NCBI GenBank assembly: GCA_001599755.1
Contig: BCHX01000008.1
Coordinates: 2,480,001 to 2,544,000, forward strand
Reading direction: 5' to 3'
Source of the DNA: Gliomastix tumulicola
Taxonomy: Eukaryota; Ascomycota; Sordariomycetes; Hypocreales; Bionectriaceae
DNA: 64,000 bases
Below the pieces are notes generated by a model. The model did not search any database, was not told the origin of the DNA, and worked only from the letters and a program-made list of their open reading frames with translations. The number at the start of each line of letters is the position of its first letter. Within the stretch, counting starts at the first letter, position 1. This document shows positions 1 through 10,500 of this stretch, one piece after another. A program made the translations under genes and the position numbers.

Positions 1-1397
1 CCGACGTCACCCCGGGCCCATCCGCCGGCACATACACCTACACCTCTACCGACAGCTACGATGATCTTAAGGTCGTCAACGTGTACCTCGAGTATGAGGA
101 GGTCGACTCGGAGGACATCATGTCGGAGGACGAGTACCTGGACGGCTTCTACAATGACGATAATCCGTACACGGCCTACTTGATGCCAATCGCCTACACT
201 GCCCCGTCCTCGTGCCCGACGGCGTTCACGTGGAGCACCTACACCCAGATTTACTTCCCCACGGAGGTTGTCCGCGCTGGCCTCATCACGCCCGTCAGCG
301 AGGAGTCCGTCACGAGCACGTACCGCGGCTCGTCCACAGTCTACGTCTCGGCCTACCTCGAGTACGACTCCAAATCCCTGACCGTGGACATCACCGACGA
401 CTTCATCTACACGTGGTACGTCGCCTACTGCACGGACCCGGCCCCGTACTACGACACCATCACCACCACCGCCACCGCCACCGCCACGTCCACCAGGACC
501 GGCGCAGGAACCTCCCAGACCGGCAGCAGCGACCCCTCGGAGCCAACGCGCAGCCGGTTCGGCATCGAGCAGTGCGACAGCCTCATGAGCTGCGGCTGGC
601 TGACGACGGCGCTCATCGTCATCGCCGCCGTCCTCCCGGCCATCTTCCTGCTCGGCTTCCTCGAGTCGTACTTGTGGTTCCGCCGCCTGATGACGGGCAA
701 GAGCGCGCTCCGCTTCGGCACAGTCTGCTGGATGTTCCTGCTGCTCCCCGTCATCTGCCTCACGCGCCGCACGCCCGCGCGCGACGCCAACACCCAGGGC
801 CGGCTCAGGGAGCTGTGGAAGGACACGTCGTTCGGCACCGCGCTGGGCCTGTGGTTCCGGTACGGCTTCCGCCACAAGTATCCCGTCGAGCTCCTGGGCG
901 AGCACCCGGCGTACGCCAACGACTTCCCGAGCAAGGAGGTCGACACGCAGCAGCAGCAGCAGCAGCAGCCCATCGGGTATGGTCTCCCTGCGCCCAGGCA
1001 CAGCACGGCGCCCGGGCAGCCCCCGCTGGTGTACTATGCGACCACGTCAGCCGGTGGCCAAGGTCCTACCCAAGTCGCGCCGATGCCGCCTCCGGGTGGC
1101 GCGGGTGGTGTCCCTTCTTACTACCCGCAGTACCCGCCGCAGGCCGTGTATGCGCCCATGCAGCAGCAGCAGCAGCAGCAGCAGCAGAGGCCGTACAGGC
1201 AGAGCCGGAGGAGCGGACGCGGGCCCGTGTCGACGGTGAGCTCGCCCAGTCCCGTGTCGGAGCACGCGGAGCCGGCGACGGACGGGGCGAGGGGGGATGT
1301 GTCGCCGCCTGCTGTGCCGAGTGAGCCTGTGACGAAGCCGCCGCCTCCGCCTGGGCAGGGCGATGAGGCTGGTCCGTCGGGACAGAGCAGAGATTGA
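1..1397 (+). CDS. Polyglutamine-containing membrane protein, 5' partial
   Basis: The reading frame is open from the left edge (first full codon at base 3) to a TGA-free end at the TAG stop at 1395-1397, so the true start lies outside the window; 464 residues are visible. The first ~170 residues are Thr/Ser/Tyr-rich and look extracellular. Two hydrophobic segments follow (around bases 600-665 and 715-765), separated by a short basic loop, then a cytoplasmic-looking tail. The tail carries two pure CAG runs, 948-968 (7 Gln) and 1161-1187 (9 Gln), among Pro/Gly-rich sequence, and ends in a Pro-rich acidic stretch. This layout resembles fungal plasma-membrane proteins with a glycosylatable ectodomain and a low-complexity tail. 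I do not recognise a named family and assign no function. The pure CAG runs may vary in length between strains. Confidence 0.8.
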   Translation, partial: DVTPGPSAGTYTYTSTDSYDDLKVVNVYLEYEEVDSEDIMSEDEYLDGFYNDDNPYTAYLMPIAYTAPSSCPTAFTWSTYTQIYFPTEVVRAGLITPVSEESVTSTYRGSSTVYVSAYLEYDSKSLTVDITDDFIYTWYVAYCTDPAPYYDTITTTATATATSTRTGAGTSQTGSSDPSEPTRSRFGIEQCDSLMSCGWLTTALIVIAAVLPAIFLLGFLESYLWFRRLMTGKSALRFGTVCWMFLLLPVICLTRRTPARDANTQGRLRELWKDTSFGTALGLWFRYGFRHKYPVELLGEHPAYANDFPSKEVDTQQQQQQQPIGYGLPAPRHSTAPGQPPLVYYATTSAGGQGPTQVAPMPPPGGAGGVPSYYPQYPPQAVYAPMQQQQQQQQQRPYRQSRRSGRGPVSTVSSPSPVSEHAEPATDGARGDVSPPAVPSEPVTKPPPPPGQGDEAGPSGQSRD

Positions 1398-2223
1398 GGG
1401 AGGATGGAGAAGCACTGTGAGGGGAAGGGGTGATATTCACGGACGTAATAAAAGAGGGGGAAACACCACTTGGTTTTAAAAGGAAGGGGGACGACGAGAA
1501 GGTGGGAAAAACAAGGGAGGCATATGTCTAGCGCCAGCGCCTGTTTTGACTGCATGATTGTTCATCTCTAGCCATGATGATACCCGATATCTTTAATCAA
1601 CACATCGTAATGCCCGTCTCACGCCCGTCTCTCTCCGCGAAACCTGTTTCCCTCCCCCCCCCTCCACGTGTCTTCACAGCGAACCCCCAACACCAGCTAA
1701 GAAAGAAACCATCACATCATCCAACCTTCCCCCTCCCCCTTCCATCCACCATCCACCACACTAAACCGCCCAGACAGGCAGGACAAGAAGCCGATCCAGA
1801 CCAGCAGAGGGGCAAGCTCGCACCCTGCATGAGCCATTTTTTTTTATCAGATCATCTAATCAATCTGATAAAATTTTCACCTCTCTCCGCCTGCTCTCCC
1901 GTGATTCGACGACGCCACGCTTCGGCTCATTTTCGTGCGGTCCACACCCCCCCGACGTCGGCAGAGCGACAACACTCGCTACTACTAGTGCAAGCCACGG
2001 GAGGGGGGAGGGCGTCGCAGTGCCGTGGGATGATGTAGGTCATGGAGGGGACACCTTCTAGAAAAGGGGTCCCTGAGAGGCGTAATGGAGGGGGCAAGCG
2101 CAGAGATGGTGTGGTGCTGCGAGGAGGGGCTTGTATGTCATTGCGTGTGTAATGGTAAGAAGAAGAAAGAGACTGGAATTCTTTATATGGTGGTAGTATC
2201 TCCCTCATCTGCCGTTTCCCCTT

Positions 2224-2255
<32 letters not shown>

Positions 2256-2352
2256 TTCCCCCCCTTGTGCCGATTACCCGTTCTCTCTTGTCACTTCTAC
2301 TTTCATTCTTGTTATCGCATTGTTCCATAGTAGTAGTAGTAGTACTTCCATC
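1398..2352. other. Intergenic region with pyrimidine-rich promoter of the O-methyltransferase gene
   Basis: No convincing gene lies here; the ORFs present have no recognisable family. The 3' half contains a C/T microsatellite at about 2222-2264 and a TAG trinucleotide run at about 2328-2343 just before the start codon at 2353. Pyrimidine-rich tracts close to start codons are common in filamentous fungal promoters. Confidence 0.55.
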
Positions 2353-3926
2353 ATGGCCCAGCACGAGACGCTCAACGACCTGGCCGCCAAGGTCACGGAT
2401 CTTGCCGCGCAGTTCACCACGTTCCTCGCCGACAACAAGATCCCCGCGCCCAACTTCTCCGCGTCGAGTCCCACGAGCTACACGGGCCTCACGTCCGAGA
2501 GCTTCCTGCTGCGGCAGAAGCTGCTGGATGCGCTCAACGACATGTGGATCCTGACGCAGGGTCCCAGCGAGAGCATCTTCAACTACTGCCACAATGTGAG
2601 TTTCTTTGTCTTTCTGGTTGGAGAAACGAGTGAAGATATTGATTGACACTTCGTAGGTCTTCCCCGACCAGGCGTCGCTGAACATCCTCAACCACTTCGA
2701 CTTCTGGGCCGCCGTGCCCCTGGACGGCTCCGCGTCGTACGACGACATCACTAAGAGCACGCAGCTGCCCCGGGCCGTCGTCCAGCGCGTCCTCGAGCAC
2801 GGCGTGACGCTGCGGCTCTTTGAGCGGGTCGAGGGGAAGCCGGACCACGTCCAGCACTCGTCGCGCTCGGCGGCGCTGGCGCAGTCTGCCGGTCTCCGGG
2901 CTCTCGTGTCCACTGTCCTCGATGACGCTGGCCCGCCAATGGTACTACCACCCTTTCCCTCTCCCAGAACCTCCCCCTATTGACGATCATGCACGCTGAC
3001 CTGATCCACTCTCACAGACCGTTATGAACCAGGCCCTCCGCAAGTACAGCCTCGGCAAGCCCGAGCTCACGACGGACATGAAGGAGACGGCCTTTGCGCT
3101 CTTCCACGGCGGCACGGGCCGCAAGGAGGACATCGCCGAGGGCAAGTACACGACGTCGTGGGAGCTCATCGAGAACGACGGCGAGGGCGAGAAGAAGGGC
3201 TGGCGGCAGCGCAACTTTGTCGAGTTCATGGCGTACATCAAGGACATCTTCCAGCTGGAGAGCGTCATTCTCGAGTCGTACGACTGGAAGGCGGCGGGCA
3301 AGGCCAAGGTTGTTGATGTGAGTGTCCCCTTTCTCTCTCACCCCTTTCCCATTCCCCCTCCTTGTCATGCTTCATGTAACTGACTGACTGACACCCCCTA
3401 GATCGGCGGCTCTGGAGGCCACGACAGCGTCGTTCTGGCCAAGGCCTTCCCCGACCTCGAGATCACGGTCCAGGACCTCCCCGAGGCCGGCCCCTCCTTC
3501 GACAAGACCACCCCCGCCGACCTCCGCGACCGCGTCTCCTTCATGGCCCACGACTTCTTCAACCCGCAGCCCGTCCAGGCAGACGTCTACATGATCAAGC
3601 TCATCCTGCACGACTGGCCCGACGCCGAGTCCGTCCGCATCCTGCGCGGCCTCATCCCGGCGCTCCGCCCGGGCGCCAAGGTGCTCTTCATCGACTACGT
3701 CGGCAAGCAGAAGGCCGCCGAGGGCGCCGAGCCGCTGCCGCGGTCGATCCAGCAGATGGGCACGGCGACGGACCTGCGCATGATGGCGCTGTTCAACGCC
3801 GAGGAGAGGCCTGTGGAGGCGTGGCGGGAGATCTTCAGGCAGGCGGATGAGCGGTTTGAGATTACGCGGGTTGAGGCGAATCCGCTGACGTTTTATGTGG
3901 TGATGGAGGCTGTGTGGAGGGGTTAG
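2353..3926 (+). CDS. SAM-dependent O-methyltransferase (COMT-like, class I fungal type)
   Basis: Four exons: 2353-2595, 2657-2941, 3018-3317, 3402-3926, giving 450 residues; all three introns are GT..AG and phase 0. The protein has an N-terminal helical dimerisation region and winged-helix part (residues ~60-190), then a Rossmann SAM-binding domain whose glycine motif IGGSGGHDS sits at residues 277-285 just after VVD. The HDWPD motif at residues 346-350 supplies the conserved general-base histidine of plant/fungal O-methyltransferases. The family methylates hydroxyl groups of phenolic or polyketide metabolites; the substrate cannot be read from sequence. It is followed in the same orientation by a Zn2Cys6 regulator and an ABC exporter, the arrangement of secondary-metabolite or detoxification genes, though no synthase is nearby. 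The start codon opens directly into the conserved N-terminus and no upstream in-frame ATG is better. Confidence 0.92.
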
Positions 3927-4603
3927 GTGTAAGGTACCTCGGTCTACGGCTGTTAAAAGTACGATGTCTTGTTAGATATAGTAAGCCATGATTTTAACAC
4001 TTACCTTATGCTCTTTTGCATGGTCCTGGAGTCGTGATCCTATGGAGGGGCAGAGAGCTGAAGCCGCCTTCTGGAGCTAAGCTGGCGGGGAGATTTTACA
4101 GGCCGCGTGGCACACCGCATTTTCCACGCTAGCAGGTGCTACAGGGCGCCACAGTGGGATGCTCCGCCCGTAGTCCACTGAATCCAGTTCTGGACCACAG
4201 CACCTCAGGCTTCGGGCCAGCGCTCGGCGATAAATAGGTACACGCAGCGGTCAGCTCTCACAGGCGAGCCGGGATGTCAGTCTCAGGTGTGACGCCTGCT
4301 CCCTGGGTGATTGATGCGAATATGGATGAATCCCCTGGAAATCTGGACCAGGGATTGACTCACCGATCAGCACTGGATTGCAGACGGAGATCAAGCGCTG
4401 ATTCCTGCCTGTCATGATAAGGCGCACCCTGCATGATAGGATGACAGGAAGCACCATGCAAATATGCGCTAAACCACGATATCACCGAAGCGCGAGGCGA
4501 CTCCAGCTCCGTCCACAGATCGCCGCTCTCAGTCCGGCCTTGCGATCTAATAATGTGATTGATTGATGTCCCATCTCCAACTTCATCTCCCCCCAAAAGG
4601 ACC
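3927..4603. other. Intergenic region between O-methyltransferase and transcription factor
   Basis: No gene recognised. Both neighbouring genes point right, so this holds the 3' UTR of the methyltransferase and the promoter of the regulator. A CT-rich/CCCCAAAAGG stretch immediately precedes the regulator's ATG at 4604. Confidence 0.5.
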
Positions 4604-6985
4604 ATGAACCCGCCCAACAGCAAGCGGCGCATCTCAAAGGCCTGCCAGGAATGCCGCACCCGGAAAATCAAATGCAATGGCCAGACGCCCTGCCAGAGCT
4701 GCCGTTTTCGCGGCTACAGCTGCACGTACCGTGAAAAGGCCCGGAACAGGATGAGGAAGGTCAGGGCCGACGTCGTCGACAGGGACACGCAGAGGCTGCA
4801 GACAAGGACGACAGGCTGTATATCCGAGCCCGAGTCGCCGGCGGCAGCAGCAGCACGACTGCACAGACACGCGTACACGCCCTCCTACACCGAGTCTGCC
4901 GCCGGGTCGAGCCATGCTGCGCAGGCACTTGGAGGAGGAGGAGGAGGAGGAGGATCGAATGTCGGCGGCGGCGGCGGCGAGAGGAGCATCAACACGAGCG
5001 TCGCTGCGACGCATCGCGCCTCGCCGTCGTGTCTGCTCGAGCTGTACTACGGCCCGTCGTCCAATTTTGCGCTGCTGAACTGCATCTACCACCAGATCAA
5101 GGGCACGCGGCCGCGGTCGCCGACGCACGAGGGGCTCGAGGAGGTCGGCCCCGGCTTGGATCTGTTCAGCCATCGCAGGCTGTTCTTCGGGGATCTGGCG
5201 GACGGCCAGCAGTCGTCCCTCGCGTCCCGGGACTGCTCTGCCATGCTGCTGGATCCGGTCACGGCGAAGCGGCTGCTGGAGAGGTACCTCGTGACGTACT
5301 GGCACGCGCTGCCCGTCCACGACAAGGACACGTACAGACGGCAGCTCGATAAGCTGTTCCGTCCGCCCGGCATCTTCGACTTTGACTCCTCGGAGACCAT
5401 CATCCTCATGCTGGCGATGGCCTTGGGCGCTGGGATGCTGGGGGAGGAGGAGATCGCCGAGTTTCTGTACTACAAGTCGAAGCTAGGGGCCGCCAAGCTG
5501 GATGAAGTCGTGAATATGCAGGCGATTCAGATCCACCTCATGATGATAAGTAGCGGCGTGTCTGTTACATAACGCCCAGTGCTGACACGCTCGTACAGTC
5601 TCTACCAGGCCGAGGTGGCAAAGCCCAACGCTGGCTTCCTCTTCGTCGGAACGGCCGTGAGGAAGGCCATCGCCGCGGGCTTGCACAAACGCGTCAGCGC
5701 GCACTCGACCTTGCGGCCACAGGACATCAAGCAGAGGAGGATTCTCTTCTGGAGTCTGTTTGTCTGGGAGACGTATGTCACCACGCTGCGTACCACAACG
5801 GAGACGAGCTGCTGACGACCTGAGAATAGATGGCATTGCTTCACCGTCGGACGACCGAGCTCCATCCCGGATCCGGGAGCCGACCATCCTGTCCCCAGCG
5901 ACATCAAGCTGCTGGCGGCGCTCGTGACGCTCTCCCGGATCATGTCCAAGTGCGTCAACCTCATCTACGGGCCGCGACACGACTCTCTTCTGCCGGTGTG
6001 GAATGCCGCCGTGGAGATCCGGCGCGAGCTGCACCAGTTTGCCGAGAAGCAGTCCAAGGATATGAAGTTTGGGCTTGTCGGGGACGCGAGCACCGGGGAG
6101 CTGGGCGTGTGCCAGGCCATGGTTTCTACGAGTAAGCTGACACTGACACAATGACACTGACCTCCTGCCGTGGGCGACAAAACATACGATGCTGATCGGT
6201 GGCCAGTGTATCATCACACTCTACTCCTCACCTTCCGCCCGTTCCTGATTCTCCGAGCCAAGCTCAAGCAGGAAAGCTCATCATCCTCCGGCCCGCCGCC
6301 CTGGCTGGACACCGCCTGCGAGTACTGCCTCGAGGCCGCACGCAACATGATCAGCTTCCTCGCCGGGGCCTGCGCCACGAACCCGTTCTGCGCCGACATC
6401 AAGTACCACGGCTTCTTCATCGAGGGCGCGTGCTACACGCTCGCCTTCGACATGCTCCAGGGCAGCGTGTCCGCGCACCGCAACCTGCCCTGGATCCACG
6501 CCGGCCTGGGCTGTCTCCGGACCATGATTAGCAAGCGCAGGAGCGACAAGGGCCAGATCCCCATCACCTCGGACGCGATCAAGCAGATGGTCCTCACCGT
6601 ATATCCGAACCTGGACCTGGAGCGCGGCGGTGGGGAATCCTCAGCAGCAGCGGTCCAGACGTCACAGCCACAGTCTGAAGAGGAGGTGGTGGGAAGCAGC
6701 CGCAGCAGCGTGTCTGTGGCCGCGCCGACGGGCCTTCTAGGGAGGATCCCGACTAGTGACGGGAGGGCGCAGATGCCGATCCCATCTATGCCCTTCACGT
6801 ATCCGTTCATGCCCTTTGGGTTCGATGCGAATGGGAACGTGAGCAACACGTCGCCTGATATGCGCTCGGACGAGCAGATTGACTTCACGGCGGCCGATGT
6901 CGGGTGGGATATCGACTTCGGAACTATGGATATGGAAGCCTTCTTTTCTCTCGATACGAATCAGTCGTTCAACTTTGCCTCGTAG
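4604..6985 (+). CDS. Zn(II)2Cys6 fungal transcription factor with middle homology (Fungal_trans) domain
   Basis: Likely exons: 4604 to about 5559, 5599-5772, 5830-6131, 6207-6985, about 736 residues. The DNA-binding domain is at residues 14-40 with cysteines at 14, 17, 24, 30, 33 and 40, spaced C-x2-C-x6-C-x5-C-x2-C-x6-C. Basic residues flank it and a linker with poly-Gly (GGA repeats at about 4930-4950) follows. The regulatory domain spans exons 1-4; the residues around the second and third introns (FVWET/WHCFTVGRPSSIPDPG) match the conserved heart of fungal regulator domains. Introns 2 and 3 are clear. Intron 1 is uncertain: the acceptor at 5598 is good with a CTGAC branch site at 5582, but the donor preserving frame is weak (GT at 5560; alternatives at 5550 break frame). 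It probably controls a neighbour such as the methyltransferase or ABC exporter; this is inferred from position only. Confidence 0.9.
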
Positions 6986-7539
6986 TCGGGTCGAAGAGTG
7001 CGGCTTGGAGGCGGATCTGCTGTAGAGATCCGCTGGTGTAGTAATACTCATGATTTATAATCTCTTACTTTCTATCCTTGGGTACGTACCTGACTGTTAG
7101 CTGGATGGATGCTTCGTCACTGCCAGTGATCCCGTTCGGACAGGCTTCAGGTGGAGGGAGGCTGCGGTGGTGCAGTAGCTGACCGGATATACGGATGTAG
7201 CGTTCCTGGACCCTGCGGAAGAGAAGAGTTTGCGCGCGCGCACTACTCGTAGCTGCCTCGGACTACGCAGAAGCTATCCTAGCCCGTCTTCACGTTTCTA
7301 CTGCCATCTGCTGGGTCGTTGGCGTGAAGGAAATACGGCAGCTGTCAACCGACGGCTGTACGGCTTTACGGATGTATCGTGTTAATCGGGTCCCTGCGTC
7401 TGTTTGGAACAGGGGACTCTTCATATATATTATACTTAGAGCGTCAAACGTTCAGCAGGATGAGATCACTTATCCAGGAGCCCGGTTCATGGTTGGTGTC
7501 AGGCTGTCATTGTTGAACTTTCTGCAGCTACCATTCATC
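6986..7539 (+). promoter_or_regulatory. Intergenic promoter region of the ABC transporter, with TATA-like element
   Basis: No gene seen. An AT-rich TATATATATTATA element at 7434-7446 lies about 95 bp before the transporter ATG at 7540, a normal fungal distance. The upstream half has an alternating GC run near 7230-7242. Confidence 0.45.
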
Positions 7540-10500
7540 ATGGCGTCTATACCAACCGAGTCCGACGGGACACTCGAAGTGCATCGACAAACCGACGTCG
7601 ATGGCATCCCGTATGGCTCTTCTAGTGACACCGACTTCGGAACCGAGAATATGGACGACGAGATGGGCAAGGATCATATCGAGAAGCGTCTGAGTCTGAC
7701 GTTTAGGGATGTCACAGTCAACGTAACGGCCCCGGATCAGGCGCTTGCAGAGACACTCTGGTCTCGAGTCGACCCAAGGCAGCTAGGAAACATTTTCAGA
7801 CGTTCCAGCGCACCAAAGAGGGTACATGGGCATCTCAGATCCGTAGTGGATGCGTCGGTGCTGACAGATGTAGACGATCCTGCATGAGGTCACGGGGCAG
7901 GTAAACCCGGGAGAAATGGTGAGTTGTCGTAGCATGAATTTAGCTACCGACTCATTTACTAACAGCTCAGCTTCTTGTCCTCGGTCGACCTGGTGCCGGG
8001 TGCACTTCTCTTCTGCATGTGTTGTCCAACCACAGGGAATCCTTTCAAGAGGTCACGGGAGTGACTCGGTACGGAAGCATGGATCACGTCCAGACCAAGA
8101 GATTCCGACAGCAGATCATCTTCAACACCGAGGGTAGGCCTGCTTAACCAGTCAACTATTTAACTCTGGAAATACTAATTATTCTCAGACGACATTCACT
8201 TTCCGACCTTGACCGTCAACCAGACCATCAAATTCGCTCTTCGGAACAAGATACCCCGCGACAGACCCGAGCAGATGGGAAAGAATCACTTCGTACAGGA
8301 CATGCGTGACACAATACTCAACTCGCTGGGCATTGGGCATACGCAGAAGACACTGGTCGGAAACGAGTTCATCCGTGGAGTCTCTGGCGGCGAACGGAAG
8401 CGTGTGTCCCTGGCCGAGGTGATGGCAGCAAAGGTGCGTATCATAATCATACACGCATTCATGAAACCTTGCTGACCGTGATTTTCTCAGAGTCCCTTGC
8501 AATTCTGGGATCAGCCCACAAGAGGCCTCGACTCGAAGACGGCACTCGAGTTCGTCCAGACGCTGCGCAGAGACGCCAACGTCAACGGCAAGTCGATTGT
8601 CCTGACGACCTACCAAGCAGGTAACGGCATCTACGACTCCTTCGACAAGGTCCTCGTCCTCGCCGAAGGCCACGTGATCTACTACGGCCAAGGCAGGTCC
8701 GCAAAGGCCTACTTCGAGACCATGGGCTTCGTCTGCCCCCGAGGCGCGAACACGGCGGACTTCCTGACGAGCGTGACCGTGCAGACGGAGCGTCAGATTG
8801 CACCGGGATTCGAGGATCGCGTGCCGAGCACGGCGGAGGAGTTTTCGGCTGCGTACAGGGGCAGTGACACCTTTCAGAAGATGCGCGACTCGATACAGCC
8901 GCCGGAGTCGTTGGACTATCAGGTCGATGATTTGAAGATGGCGGTGGAGAGGGAGAAGAGGCAGCGGAAGAGGAAGATTGGGCCCCGGGGTGTTTATACT
9001 GCTGGTCTGCTCGAGCAGGTCGTGAACTGCACCCAGCGGTAAGTCTGTATACTTAGAATAGAGGGTACGTAAATACTGACAACAACACAGGCAATGGCAA
9101 ATCATGATGGGAGACCGCCTCTCCCTCATCGTCAAAGTCGGCTCCGCCATCATCCAGGCCCTCGTCTGCGGCAGTCTCTTCTACAACCTCCCGACCACCA
9201 GCCAGTCCATCTTCCTCCGCCCCGGCGTCCTCTTCTTCCCCGTCCTCTACTTTCTCATGGAGGGCATGTCGGAGACGACGGCGTCCTTCATGGGCCGTCC
9301 GATTCTCGTCCGCCACAAGCGATTCGGCTTCTACCGCTCCACGGCCTTTTGCATCGCCAACGCCATTACCGACATTCCTATTGTGATGCTGCAGGTGACG
9401 TGCTTCAGCCTGATCATCTACTTCATGACATCTCTGCAGATGGATGCTGGGAAGTTTTTCACCTTTTGGATCGTGGTGAATGCGTCGACGCTGTGCTTCT
9501 GTCAGATGTTCCGGGCGGTGGGCTCTCTGTTCGACCACTTTGGGACAGCGAGCTACATCACTGGGTTGCTGTCGACTATTCTCTTCATCTATGGCGGTGA
9601 GTCTCTCCCTGGAATGTTTCTGTTGAAGTTGTCTCTGTCTAACGACAACAGGTTACTTGATCCCTTTCGGGAAAATGCACCCCTGGTTCCGCTGGATCTT
9701 CTACCTCAACCCCGGCGCATACGCCTTCGAGAGCCTCATGGCCAACGAGTTCAACGGGCTGCAGCTCGAGTGCGTGACGCCGCAGTACATTCCTTTCGGC
9801 GGTGCCTACGAAAACCAAGACTCGGTGAATAGGGGCTGCACCGTCTTGGGAAGCAACGACTCCGGCATGATCGACGGTCTTCGGTATGTCCAAGACCAGT
9901 ATAGCTACTCAGCCGGCCACATTTGGCGCGGTTTCGGCGTCGTGGTCGGCTTCTGGATCTTCTTCATCGCCTTGACCGCGCTTGGTCTGGAGATGAAGGA
10001 CAGCCATGGGGGCTCGTCCGTCCTGCTCTTCAAGCGGGGCTCGCGCACCAGGAAGCAGCACCAGGAAGACACAGAGAAGATTGCTTCGGACCGGTGTTCG
10101 GCCTCATCTGCGCCGGTTGCGCAGATTGCGAAGCAGTCTACGTTTTCGTGGCATGATCTGGATTACTATGTTCAGTACCAGGGGGCGCAGAAGCAGCTGC
10201 TGAATAAGGTGTTTGGGTTTGTGCAGCCGGGGAACCTGGTTGCCTTGATGGGCTGCTCTGGTGCTGGAAAGACTACGTATGTCTCTTGAGTGTTCGTTCT
10301 GAAGACAGTCTACTAACTTGGTGATAGTCTCCTTGATGTCCTCGCGCAGCGGAAAGACGCCGGCGAGATCCACGGCTCTATCTTGATCGACGGCAAGCCC
10401 CAGGGTATTTCCTTTCAGAGAACGACTGGATACTGCGAGCAGATGGACGTCCACGAGGCTACGGCTACCGTAAGGGAGGCTCTTATCTTCTCGGCGCTCC

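Noticed and set aside
212..1324. 370-codon plus-strand ORF overlapping the membrane protein
   Set aside because: It is an out-of-frame shadow rich in His/Arg/Pro/Ala; the +3 frame carries membrane segments and polyQ.
7822..7888. Stop codon early in the ABC transporter suggesting a pseudogene
   Set aside because: The stop lies inside the 52-bp intron 7822-7873; splicing restores the conserved TILHEVTGQVNPGEM segment.
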